From contig JAEZCN010000160.1 of the NCBI GenBank assembly GCA_023433515.1, positions 52,492-116,491 of the forward strand: 64,000 bases of DNA. Reading direction: 5' to 3'. This document shows positions 16,787 through 24,975 of this stretch, piece after piece. Under the pieces are notes generated by a model. That model worked only from the letters and a program-made list of their open reading frames with translations. It was not told the origin of the DNA and searched no databases. This DNA comes from Pseudomonadota bacterium (GTDB lineage: Bacteria > Pseudomonadota > Gammaproteobacteria > Steroidobacterales > Steroidobacteraceae). The first letter of the stretch is position 1. Each line of letters begins with the position of its first letter. Made by a program: the position numbers and the translations under genes.

Positions 16787-17416
16787 CTACGCCGGCTTGC
16801 CGCTCGTGTGATCGTGGTGGTCGTGCTCGGCCGCCGCCATCCCGAGTCTCGTTGCCCGCAGCTCGAGCTCCTCCTGGGTCACGCGCTTCTTGATGCCGTG
16901 CAGCCGCATCGCGAACGCGCACCACAGCGCGCCGAACACGATGGCATACATGCCGATCAGCCACACCACCGCCATCGCGCCTGCACTCGGCTGCGCGAAC
17001 AGCATGATGCCGAACGCCATCGAGATCAGGCCGGACAACCCGAGCCAGAACTCGTGGGCGATTTCCCTGCGCAGCCGGATCGCGGCGGCAACGAGTAATG
17101 CGCCACCGACCAGCGCCCAGGCCGCGATCAGGAACAGCAGGACCATCGCGGTGATTCTCGGTTGCAGGAATGTCACGGCCGCCGCGGCAATGCCGACGGC
17201 GCCTTCGAGCGCCAGCATCCACCGGGGTCCGGTCGGAGCGCCCGACACGGCGGCCACGATCGCCAGGATGCCGCTGACGAGAGCGTAGAAGCCCCATGCG
17301 ACCACGAGCGCCGTGATCGTTTGTTCCGGCAAGGTCAGTGCAAAGACGCCGAACAGGACACCGAGGACGCCGCGCACCAGCAGCGCCCACCAGTTGTTTG
17401 CCAGTTCTCGCAACAT
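16787..17416 (-). CDS. HdeD-family membrane protein
   Basis: A 209-residue inner-membrane protein with six hydrophobic helices in three similar hairpins: NNWWALLVRGVLGVLFGVFAL, PRWMLALEGAVGIAAAAVTF and HEFWLGLSGLISMAFGIM. The W-x-x-x-L-x-G-x-x-x-I/V-x-x-G repeat identifies the HdeD/DUF308 family, linked to acid resistance and general stress in E. coli. The C-terminus is His-rich (AAEHDHHDHTS), which could bind metal; this is not typical of E. coli HdeD. The start at 17416 has a GGGAG site. The upstream gap to the divergent 17630 gene contains a CCTAGG sequence. Confidence 0.88.
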   Translation of the reverse strand: MLRELANNWWALLVRGVLGVLFGVFALTLPEQTITALVVAWGFYALVSGILAIVAAVSGAPTGPRWMLALEGAVGIAAAAVTFLQPRITAMVLLFLIAAWALVGGALLVAAAIRLRREIAHEFWLGLSGLISMAFGIMLFAQPSAGAMAVVWLIGMYAIVFGALWCAFAMRLHGIKKRVTQEELELRATRLGMAAAEHDHHDHTSGKPA

Positions 17417-17629
17417 GGTAGTTACTCCCGCTTGAAGCGGACTCCGAGGCCGGCGAGCGAGGAACTGACCGCTAGCACCCGCGAAGTCCGGATGATCGCC
17501 TGCGATCACGCTAGTCCCGAGCGGCGCGTGTGGGCATTGGACTTTCCCCGTATGCCCCTCCCGGGCATCCCAGTCCTAGGCCCATTGGGCGATATACGTC
17601 CCCTACGTGCGCGTCGCAGGCTCACCGCG

Positions 17630-18562
17630 ATGCGAGTTCCCGCGCCCTGCCACGCCGCGTGCCTGGCACTCTCACTCGCGCTCGTCGCCCACGATTCCGT
17701 CGCACAGGAGCTGGAACCGCGCTCGTATGCCGCGGCTCCGACCGGGCTCAACCTGGCCGTGGCCGGCTACGCGCGTTCCACCGGCGAAGTGCTCCCCGAT
17801 CCGAGCGCGCCGATTTCGGACATCGAGGCGGAAATCGACGCCGCGATCGTCGGATACGCGCGGACCTTCGATTTCCTGGGCCGCTCGTCCAGCATCGCGA
17901 TCGCCGTGCCCTACGTGAACGCCCACGTCACGGGCCTCGTATTCGACACCACGCGCGGCCACGTCGACCGGAAGGGACTGGGCGACACTCGCGTGCGCTT
18001 CGCCGTGAATCTGTACGGGTCGCCGGCGCGCGATCCCGCCGGATTCGCGCGTGAGAAACCGGGTACGACGCTCGGCGCGAGCATCACCGTCGCGATGCCC
18101 ACCGGACAATACGATTCCGGCCGGCTCATCAACATCGGGGCGAATCGCTGGGCCGTGAAGCCCGAGATCGGATTCGCGTTTCCGTACGGCAAATGGGTCT
18201 TCGAAGGTTACGCGGGCATCTGGCTCTTCACCGACAACGGCACCTACTTCGGCGGTCAGCGGCGCGAGCAGGACCCGCTGCACAACCTGCAGGCGCACAT
18301 CAGCTACACGTTCCGTCCGCGCCTGTGGCTCGCGTTCGATTCGACCTGGTACGACGGGGGCGCCACGACGATCGACGGCGTCCCGCGGCTCGACCGGCAG
18401 TCGAACACGCGCCTCGGCCTCACTCTTTCCCTGCCGCTCACGGCGCGGCAGTCCCTGAAGCTCGTGTGGAGCGAGGGCGTCTCGACGCGCATCGGCAGCG
18501 ACTTCGACAGCTGGGGTGTGTTCTGGACCTACGCGTGGGCTGACGTGGCGGCCGCACGGTAG
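17630..18562 (+). CDS. Outer-membrane transporter-like protein (phenol-degradation meta-pathway type)
   Basis: A 310-residue exported protein with a cleavable signal (LALSLALVAHDSVAQ). The mature part opens with LEPRSYAAAPTGLNLAVAGY, a sequence typical of the family annotated as putative MetA-pathway-of-phenol-degradation outer-membrane proteins. Alternating hydrophobic strands with Gly and aromatic ends follow, down to WGVFWTYAWADV. A beta-barrel in the outer membrane is expected; the solute is unknown. The start is the ATG at 17630, since the signal peptide begins there. It is transcribed divergently from the HdeD gene across about 210 bases. Confidence 0.8.
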   Translation: MRVPAPCHAACLALSLALVAHDSVAQELEPRSYAAAPTGLNLAVAGYARSTGEVLPDPSAPISDIEAEIDAAIVGYARTFDFLGRSSSIAIAVPYVNAHVTGLVFDTTRGHVDRKGLGDTRVRFAVNLYGSPARDPAGFAREKPGTTLGASITVAMPTGQYDSGRLINIGANRWAVKPEIGFAFPYGKWVFEGYAGIWLFTDNGTYFGGQRREQDPLHNLQAHISYTFRPRLWLAFDSTWYDGGATTIDGVPRLDRQSNTRLGLTLSLPLTARQSLKLVWSEGVSTRIGSDFDSWGVFWTYAWADVAAAR

Positions 18563-18721
18563 TTAGCTGGTCACATTACGCGCGCGACGGGATCGCCCGC
18601 ATCCGGCGCACCCTGATCGACGAGCCACCAGCGCGTCACCGGCACGAACCCCGCAGCCTCGTCGGGCTTCGGCAGCGCATGCCAGGACAGGCGCCGCCAG
18701 GGGAAATCGGACCCATTGCCT

Positions 18722-20284
18722 TCAGGTGGACGGCAACACCACGCGGAAGGCCGATCCGCCCGCGCTCCCCGACGCCAGGAATATCTTGCCCCCGTGTGCA
18801 TCGACGATCGCGCGGCAGATCGCGAGCCCGAGCCCGACGCCGCGCGGTTTCGTGCTGAAGAACGGCTCGAAGATCCGCGACATGTGTTCGGGAAGTATTC
18901 CCGTGCCCGAATCCTCCACGCTGATCGCGACGCCGGACGGACCATTACGCATCGAGCGCACGCGCAACTCGCGCGCGCGGTTCGTGACCGCCTGCATCGA
19001 CTCGAGCGCGTTCATCTCCAGGTTCACGAGCACCTGCAGCAGCCGGCCGCGATCGCCCGTGACGGCGGGAAGATTCGGGTCCGCTTCGAGCTGCAACGAA
19101 ACGTGGTGCGCCTCGAGTTCGGAGTGCAACAGCAGCAGCGATTCGTTCACGAGATCCTGAACGGACATCGGCGCCGGATCGTGCGAGGCGGCGAGCACCT
19201 GTCGCATCGAGTCGATGATCTGGCCCGCGCGATGTCCCTCGTTCGAGATGTCCTCGAGCGCCGCACGGACTTCCGCGATGTCCGCGGGATCCTTCTCGAG
19301 AATCCGCAATGCGGCATCGCCGTTGACGATCACCGCGCTCAGCGGCTGGTGCAACTCGTGCGCGATGGATTCGATCAGCACTTCGAGCGTCATGCGCTTG
19401 CCTTCGCGGTCGCGAGCGCGTCCCGCCGCGGCGATGGCGAGCCGTGAATAAGTCTTCGTCGACTCCGCGATCAGCAGTGCCAGCATCATGCTCGAGGCGA
19501 TCAGTCCGATCAGCCGTCCGGCATACCACGCAACCGAGAAGCGGGTTTCCGAGGATGCGAGCAGGATGATTTCGACGACCCATCCGGCAATCACGACCAT
19601 GAGCCACGTATCGATCATGGTGCCGCGACGGCGCCCCACGGCGAAGATCGCGACCGCGCTCACGGCCACGACCAGCAACGCCACGCCGTGCGCTACGTCG
19701 GAATTCAGCCGATTCTCGTCGACGAGGAAATCCGGCAGCAATTCTCCGGCTAACAACACGGCCCAGGTCATGACGATGACGAGCAGCACCGTCGCGATCC
19801 CATATAGCAGGATCGTCGAGCGCACGGCGGCCGGTGCGATGGGCGCCCGGTTGAATCCATTGCGCAGCAGCGCGTAGCCGATCGTCGCGCCAGGCACCGC
19901 GAGGTGCCAGAGCCCATAGAGCCACGCGGATGTTCCCAATTGCCCCCCGAACAAACCCGCCTCGGAGAACGCGCCCGGAAAGGTCAGCAGATGCGGAACG
20001 ATGATGCCCGCCGTGAAGAGGAAGCCGCATGCCAGCACCAGCAGCGCGCGCGACTGCGTGATGCCGACGTGCGAAAACAGCAGAACCGCGGTGATGAGAT
20101 CGATCAGGAACAACAGCGTGCTGACGATCGGGACGAAGGCATCCGCCTGCCCCCACTGCACGTCGCGAAACGGCAGAACGAGGACGAACGAAACGACCAG
20201 CAAGACCAGGAACGTCCGGACGAAACGTTGCTGGGCAGGTGCAGGAGGAAGTGCAGAAGAAAGGTATGCGTGTTCCCTAAACAC
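18722..20284 (-). CDS. MASE4-type sensor histidine kinase
   Basis: A 520-residue inner-membrane kinase. The N-terminal ~270 residues contain eight or so hydrophobic helices with MASE4 character (FLVLLVVSFVLVLPF, GLWHLAVPGATIGYALL). The dimerization domain has the phospho-accepting His in IAHELHQPLSAV; the HATPase domain has NLEMNALESM (N box), VEDSGTGI (G1) and GVGLGLAI (G2). The class is HPK4. The input is unknown. I place the start at GTG 20284, which has a perfect AAGGAGG site, rather than the ATG at 20338 with none. No response regulator gene adjoins it. Confidence 0.88.
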   Translation of the reverse strand: MFREHAYLSSALPPAPAQQRFVRTFLVLLVVSFVLVLPFRDVQWGQADAFVPIVSTLLFLIDLITAVLLFSHVGITQSRALLVLACGFLFTAGIIVPHLLTFPGAFSEAGLFGGQLGTSAWLYGLWHLAVPGATIGYALLRNGFNRAPIAPAAVRSTILLYGIATVLLVIVMTWAVLLAGELLPDFLVDENRLNSDVAHGVALLVVAVSAVAIFAVGRRRGTMIDTWLMVVIAGWVVEIILLASSETRFSVAWYAGRLIGLIASSMMLALLIAESTKTYSRLAIAAAGRARDREGKRMTLEVLIESIAHELHQPLSAVIVNGDAALRILEKDPADIAEVRAALEDISNEGHRAGQIIDSMRQVLAASHDPAPMSVQDLVNESLLLLHSELEAHHVSLQLEADPNLPAVTGDRGRLLQVLVNLEMNALESMQAVTNRARELRVRSMRNGPSGVAISVEDSGTGILPEHMSRIFEPFFSTKPRGVGLGLAICRAIVDAHGGKIFLASGSAGGSAFRVVLPST

Positions 20285-20416
20285 GTCGCCTCCTTGTGAT
20301 CCGCGCCCGTGATCTGGCGCGAACCGATGCGCGGTCATTGTAGGATTGAATCGCCATCAGAAATACACGGAGGCGCGAAGAAAGTTAATGAGCCCTTCGT
20401 GCATGGCTTCGTCAAG

Positions 20417-20439
20417 CCGCATTTGTGAGACAAATGCGG
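20417..20439 (-). terminator. Perfect 10-bp hairpin downstream of the PAS kinase gene
   Basis: CCGCATTTGT (20417-20426), loop GAG and ACAAATGCGG (20430-20439) form a perfect 10-bp stem 11 bases beyond the stop of the minus-strand kinase gene at 20450. This is where its transcription terminator should be. There is no T-tract afterwards, so termination may be inefficient or Rho-aided. The stem is AT-richer than its surroundings. Confidence 0.6.
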
Positions 20440-20449
20440 AACTTGGCGC

Positions 20450-21601
20450 TCACATGTTCTGTGACGCCTGCGGATTCAGCCTACGTTCAGGCGCGATTAC
20501 GAAGCGGAATGTCGCACCGCGATCCGGATTGTTGACAGCGGTGAGGCGGCCTCCGTGTTCTTCCGCGATCGATCGGGCGATCGCGAGACCGAGTCCCACT
20601 CCGTCATCACGCGTCGTGAAAAACGCGTCAAACAACTTCGGCAGATGCTCGGGCGCGATGCCGCGACCGTTGTCGGCGACCGCGAGCACCGGCGCGCCGG
20701 CATCCAGCGCCGTCCTGAGGACGACCTGGCGATTGTCTCCGCCCGAGCCTTCGGTCGCGTCGAGTGCGTTCGCGATCAGGTTCGTGACCAGCTGCTGCAG
20801 CGAAACACGATCGCCGGCCAGCGCGAGCGTCCCGGCACACAGGTCTTCGCGCAGTGCGACATCCCGGCGGCGCGCCTCGGCCGCGAGCATGCGCACCGTG
20901 TCGCGTGCGATGTCATTCAGATCGAGCGGCACGTGTTCGCGCGGACGCTGCTTCGCGAGCGCTCGCAGCCGGTCGATGATGTCGGTCGCGGCGGAACTCG
21001 CTTCCAGGATGTCGTCGAGAATGGACCTTAGCTCGACGTAATCGAGCCTGGCGCCGCGTTCCAGGGTCATGGTCGCCGCGCTCACGTTGGCGAAGATCGC
21101 GGCCAGCGGCTGCTTGACCTCGTGGACGATCATCGCCGTGAGCTCGCCGAGCAGTGCGAGCCGCCCCGCGTGCACGAGTTGCTGGCGCGTGACCGCGAGC
21201 TCACGCTCCGCCTGCTTGAGCTCGGTCACGTCGCGGCACGTGCACAACATCGCGCCGCCCTGGATCGACACGTGCTTCATGTGGATCAGCACGACGCGTG
21301 GTTCGCCCGTCCGGGACACGACCTCGCGCTCGACGTTGCGGATCTCGCCGCGTCGGACGAGTTCATCGTGATCGCACAGTGGACCGCCGAGCAGCCGATC
21401 GATGCTGAGCATCGCGCGCACTTCGTCGGGCGAATAGCCGAATATCACGTCGACGTTGGGACAGACGTAGGTGAAGAAACCCAGGTCGTCCGTCATGAAC
21501 ACGGCGTCGGAGATGCTGCCGAGTGTCGCCCGATGCAACTCCTCCGATTCCCGCAATGCCTGGTAGCTGCTCGACTTGCCGCCGTTGTTGGGTCCGCCCA
21601 T
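20450..21601 (-). CDS. PAS-domain sensor histidine kinase, soluble
   Basis: A 383-residue cytosolic kinase without membrane helices. A PAS domain covers about residues 18-135 (LGSISDAVFMTDDLGFFTYV through MLCTCRDVTELKQ). The HisKA motif is MIVHEVKQPLAAI, and the ATPase domain has NLIANALDAT, VADNGRGIA and GVGLGLAIA. The PAS core has no evident heme-ligating FixL signature, so the signal is unknown. The ATG at 21601 (MGGPNNGGKSSS) is preferred to an Arg-rich upstream extension. A 10-bp hairpin lies just past the stop, and the MASE4 kinase follows downstream on the same strand. Confidence 0.88.
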   Translation of the reverse strand: MGGPNNGGKSSSYQALRESEELHRATLGSISDAVFMTDDLGFFTYVCPNVDVIFGYSPDEVRAMLSIDRLLGGPLCDHDELVRRGEIRNVEREVVSRTGEPRVVLIHMKHVSIQGGAMLCTCRDVTELKQAERELAVTRQQLVHAGRLALLGELTAMIVHEVKQPLAAIFANVSAATMTLERGARLDYVELRSILDDILEASSAATDIIDRLRALAKQRPREHVPLDLNDIARDTVRMLAAEARRRDVALREDLCAGTLALAGDRVSLQQLVTNLIANALDATEGSGGDNRQVVLRTALDAGAPVLAVADNGRGIAPEHLPKLFDAFFTTRDDGVGLGLAIARSIAEEHGGRLTAVNNPDRGATFRFVIAPERRLNPQASQNM

Positions 21602-21809
21602 CAACCGAAGAGTGCCGCATTGCGCGTTGCAGCGCACCTGCGACGATCCGCCCCATCGCGGTGCAATGCGACGCGGTCCTCGTGTGGGCAAGGGAAACTC
21701 GTGGAACGTCGCGGCTCACGATCGCTTCCGCGGCGACGGGAGAGTCCGCGCACCGCCGAACCCCAGCCTCGCTTTCCGGGGAACGGCGGCACGCGGACGG
21801 GGCAACTAA

Positions 21810-22439
21810 CTAGCTGCGACGCATCCAGCGGCGTGCCGTGAGGCCGGCGCCGAGCGCGATCAGTGCCGAGCCCAGCAAACCGAGAAATGGCACCGGACCC
21901 GCCGTGCGCGGAAGATCCGAATAGTCGTCACTGGTCTGCGCCACCTGTTCGACCGGCGCGCTGCGGACGGGAACGATGACGGCCACCGCGACCGGCTGCG
22001 CCGTCGGCGTATCCTCCGTGTAGAAGTTCGCCGCGAGCCGATCCTCGGGCACATAAAAGGTCAGCTTGTCGCCGGGACGCAGTCTCGCAACGGGCGTCTT
22101 GCGCCCATCGACCTCGATCTCCATGCCCTCGGGCGGGCGCAGCGTGAGCGGATCGGAGCCGCGCTGGAACCTCACATCCAGTTCCTCGCCGCGACGCCCC
22201 ACCCGCGTGACGTCACCTTCGAACTTCACGAATGTCCGGCCATCCTTCTTCACGACATCGCGGCAGGCGACCGCGATGCGCGGAAATCTTTCGAGCGTTT
22301 CCTGCGACCAGACTATCTGCGTGCAGTCTTCGGCATTGTTGGCGGTGAATGCCTTGGCGAGCGATCCTTCCTGTGCAAATGCGCCGCCGCCCACCGCGAG
22401 GGCGAGTACGGCCGCGATCGACGTGGCGTGAAGTTTCAT
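21810..22439 (-). CDS. Exported protein with LPRTAG sortase-type anchor
   Basis: A 209-residue predicted sortase substrate. It has an N-terminal signal peptide (MKLHATSIAAVLALAVGGGAFA), a globular middle with two Cys (DCTQIVW, VACRDV) and a Pro/Val-rich spacer. The C-terminus is a complete sorting signal: LPRTAG, a hydrophobic segment (PVPFLGLLGSALIALGAG) and a basic tail (ARRWMRRS). The ATG at 22439 overlaps the sortase stop as ATGA, so it is coupled to its likely enzyme. The middle domain's function is unknown. In a Gram-negative cell the acceptor for the cleaved acyl-enzyme is also unknown. Confidence 0.85.
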   Translation of the reverse strand: MKLHATSIAAVLALAVGGGAFAQEGSLAKAFTANNAEDCTQIVWSQETLERFPRIAVACRDVVKKDGRTFVKFEGDVTRVGRRGEELDVRFQRGSDPLTLRPPEGMEIEVDGRKTPVARLRPGDKLTFYVPEDRLAANFYTEDTPTAQPVAVAVIVPVRSAPVEQVAQTSDDYSDLPRTAGPVPFLGLLGSALIALGAGLTARRWMRRS

Positions 22440-23128
22440 GGCTGTCTCCAATTGTTGACCTGCAGTGATTCCCCCTCGGGGGGACTGTTGCCCTGGCTGG
22501 CGTCATCGAGCTCCGCGCGCACGATGAAGCGCTGCGGCGCCGAGCCGACGAAATAGAACGGGTAACACGTCACGAGCGTGACGGTGGGCACGCTCGTGGG
22601 CGCGAGCACGCTGTTGTCCTCGGGCGCGACGATCCTCAGGTCGACGATGCGATACCGTTTCGTCACCCCGCGGAAATCGACGTAGAGCTCGCCATCGACC
22701 GCGAGATCCTTCAGCGCGCGGAAGAATCCATCGCGATGCGCCGCGATGCCGGCATTGCCGCCCTGGATCAACGGCTGCACGCCATCGATGAGTCCGGCGC
22801 CGCGATTGAGATTGATCTCGCTCACCGATCCATAGACCGGCACCTCGAGGGAGACCGAAGGAATGCGCAACAGCGCTTCGGGTCTGCCGTCCGCTCTCCG
22901 TGCATCTCGATACGCGACGACACGTTCATGGGACCACAGCGACTGATCGGCGGGCCGGAATGCGACCACGTTCGCCTGGGCGACGATCATCTCGGCGCGC
23001 ATCTGCGCAACTCCGGCGGCGTAGGCTTCCGTGGTCCACAGGCGCAGTCCGAGGTAGCACACCAGCATCGCGCCGCCTGCGATCCAGGCGAAAGTCTCGA
23101 TTGGGGTACGCCCGCGCCTCACGTTCAC
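22436..23128 (-). CDS. Gram-negative sortase (class D/GN-like transpeptidase)
   Basis: A 230-residue sortase with one N-terminal membrane anchor (IAGGAMLVCYLGLRLW). The catalytic triad is visible: His in IAAHRDGFFRAL, Cys in TLVTCYPFYFVG, and Arg in APQRFIVRAEL. TLxTC is the sortase signature. It should cleave an LPxT-type signal and join the substrate to an amine. The GTG start at 23128 overlaps the preceding gene's stop (GTGA); a longer frame upstream lies within that gene and is not needed. The protein with an LPRTAG tail is encoded immediately downstream with an ATGA overlap. Class assignment D/GN is by general appearance. Confidence 0.9.
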   Translation of the reverse strand: MNVRRGRTPIETFAWIAGGAMLVCYLGLRLWTTEAYAAGVAQMRAEMIVAQANVVAFRPADQSLWSHERVVAYRDARRADGRPEALLRIPSVSLEVPVYGSVSEINLNRGAGLIDGVQPLIQGGNAGIAAHRDGFFRALKDLAVDGELYVDFRGVTKRYRIVDLRIVAPEDNSVLAPTSVPTVTLVTCYPFYFVGSAPQRFIVRAELDDASQGNSPPEGESLQVNNWRQP

Positions 23129-23661
23129 TCCGCGACCAGGTCGCCGGGCTTCCAGCTCTTGTCGAAGAACGTCTCGAGCGGATTGACGAAGCGCAGCAAC
23201 GCGAACCAGCCGATGCCGGGAGTCGTCCGGATCCAGCACACGCCACGGCGGGTCGGTCGCTTCGGGGCGAAACACACCTCGATCCCATCCAGGACCGGGT
23301 CTTTGTCGTCCGTGCGTTCGCCGATGGGGTACTTGAGCTCCGTGCGCACCAGCGGCCAGGTGCGCCCGTCACATGCCGCGATCGAGAAGCTGCGCCCGAC
23401 GGGCACACCACCCGGCAACGACAGCCAATACGACTGGGCACCGTCGAGCAGTTCCCCGCCGTCGTCCTTCATGCACCAGAGAGAACACGAATCGATGCTC
23501 GAGAACGCCCACTCCCAGCGCCGGTCCGCGTAGACCGGCCGCGCGGCGTCGCAGCGCATGAACAGCGGTGCCCCCGGACGGGCGCCTTGCAGGCCCGCCA
23601 GCAGCGAAACGCGCGATGCCTGGGTCGTGATCAGTTCCCGTTCCATGACTGTTCTGTCCAT
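23125..23661 (-). CDS. DUF1214-domain protein, single domain
   Basis: A 178-residue protein corresponding to the C-terminal DUF1214 domain that normally follows DUF1254 in proteins of about 450 residues. Evidence is QSYWLSLPGGVPVGRSFSIAA, then TTPGIGWFALLRFVNP and the ending FFDKSWKPGDLVAE. No DUF1254 half and no signal peptide are present, so it is either a truncated descendant or a stand-alone form. The start is uncertain (23661, or 23646); neither has a good ribosome-binding site. It is the first gene of the sortase operon, joined by a GTGA overlap. A second, decayed DUF1214 fragment lies at 24270-24461. Confidence 0.7.
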   Translation of the reverse strand: MDRTVMERELITTQASRVSLLAGLQGARPGAPLFMRCDAARPVYADRRWEWAFSSIDSCSLWCMKDDGGELLDGAQSYWLSLPGGVPVGRSFSIAACDGRTWPLVRTELKYPIGERTDDKDPVLDGIEVCFAPKRPTRRGVCWIRTTPGIGWFALLRFVNPLETFFDKSWKPGDLVAE

Positions 23662-23814
23662 GTTGCGGGCAAATCTTGGCTTTTGGGCGCGGCGCGGCAA
23701 TGGGCCCTTCGTCCCATACGGCACCCACCCGCCGGCCCGGAAAGCTAGCAATCACGACCCGCGACCGGCGTCCGCCGCCTTTCCGGCGCTGCCCGCCCCT
23801 AGGTACCGCGACGC

Positions 23815-24461
23815 ATGAACACTAACTACCGAAACGTTCTTCACGCGTGCGCATGCCTTCTGCTGATGTCAGCGGCGCCGCCGGTCTTCGCCGCGGACCC
23901 CGACCCCCTGCCTTCCTGGAACGCCACCGCGCCGAAGCAAGCCATCGTCGCCTTCGTCGAGCGCGTCACGGAGGAAGGATCCAGGGACCTCGTGCCGGTC
24001 GCGGAGCGCATCGCGACCTTCGACAACGATGACACGCTCTGGGTGGAGCCGCCTATCTACACGCAGCTCGCGTTCGCCATCGACCAGGTGAAACCCAAGG
24101 CGCCGCTGCACGAGGACTGGAAGCGGAAGGAGCCGCTCGCTTCGATCGTCGACAACCGTCCCCAGGAGGCACTCGCGGGCGGCGTGCACGCCGTGGCGGA
24201 AATACCGGCGGCGACCCACGCCGGCTTGATGACGCCCTGCCGCCGTAGCGGCTTCGTTGCGAAATGGACCTAGGGCGTATGGAACGCCGACTCCGTCACG
24301 TTCATCGTTGTTCCGCGTGGGCGTCAAACGGGGATGAAAGCCCAGGGTGGCGAGAAAGGGCCCGACGGATCCTCGCGGATGCCGTCGGGCGAGAGGTGAT
24401 TCCGGGCGATCCTGATTCGAACTGGCCGCCCGCGCCCGTGGGCAAGCCATTTTCCCTGTAG
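23815..24461 (+). pseudogene. Decayed HAD-hydrolase gene fused to DUF1214 remnant
   Basis: The frame from 23815 encodes a signal peptide and about 125 residues aligning with the intact HAD protein at 26055: LPSWN near the start, then ERIATFDNDDTLW (against DRIAVFDNDGTLW) and AATHAGLMT (against FATHAGMSE). It stops at 24273, so the cap and C-terminal motifs are missing. The nucleophile Asp is kept, but the Gly of DxDGT is Asp. The following 190 bases contain, in another frame, DSNWPPAPVGKPFSL, which resembles the NWLPAP-x-x-PFSL end of DUF1214 proteins. Two broken genes therefore appear joined by a deletion. Confidence 0.65.
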
Positions 24462-24476
24462 CCCGCCCGCCGTTAG

Positions 24477-24851
24477 CTAACTACCTGCATTCAGGAGCGC
24501 CGCGTTGAGTTCGTCTGGCGTGAAAGGTTTCTGGAGAAACGCGACGCAACCCAGCGCCATGGCCTGCTCGCGCAAGGCGGGATCGTCCGATGCCGTCATG
24601 AAGATGATGGGCATCGGTGCTCGCTCGGCGCGCGCCAGTATTTCGCCCAGTTCGATGCCCGACATGCCCGCGCCGAGCTGGATGTCTAGGATCAGGCAAT
24701 ACACGGCCGGCGCGACCGGACAGGCGAGAAACGCTTCCGCCGAGTCGTATACGAGAACCTGGTATCCGCACGCCGACAGCAGCCGCCTGAAGGCCTTGCG
24801 CGCGCCGGGATCGTCGTCCACGAACGCGACCACTTTGGATGTGCCTGACAT
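24477..24851 (-). CDS. Single-domain response regulator receiver protein
   Basis: A 124-residue CheY-like receiver. The acidic pair lies in VVAFVDDDPGARKAF, the phospho-accepting Asp in LILDIQLGAG, the Thr/Ser in IIFMTAS and the Lys in FLQKPF. There is no output domain. Such proteins relay phosphate from hybrid or HPK4 kinases. I choose ATG 24851 (MSGTSKVVAFVDDD) because the receiver fold begins there; a longer frame adds 53 unrelated residues. It is divergent from the AraC gene. The two kinases at 18.7-21.6 kb lack regulators, so this may serve one of them, by inference only. Confidence 0.85.
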   Translation of the reverse strand: MSGTSKVVAFVDDDPGARKAFRRLLSACGYQVLVYDSAEAFLACPVAPAVYCLILDIQLGAGMSGIELGEILARAERAPMPIIFMTASDDPALREQAMALGCVAFLQKPFTPDELNAALLNAGS

Positions 24852-24975
24852 GAAGGCGCGCAGGTTACGGAGACATCCGGCTCTCTGCCTTGTCGGGCGC
24901 GGCCAAAAACCTTTCCGCGGCAGCCACGGCGCTGCCCCTGCGTCGAAGTTCCAACCGATCCATCGGGGGAGTGAC

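Noticed and set aside
17660..17672. GTGCCTGGCAC inside the 17630 gene, similar to the REP-like motif
   Set aside because: It is within the signal-peptide codons (Cys-Leu-Ala) and lacks the symmetric flanks; probably coincidence.
21753..21789. GC-rich hairpin between the LPRTAG gene and PAS kinase gene, considered as terminator or riboswitch
   Set aside because: Only 6+4 paired bases with a 2x2 internal mismatch and no T-run; it does not match a riboswitch consensus I know.
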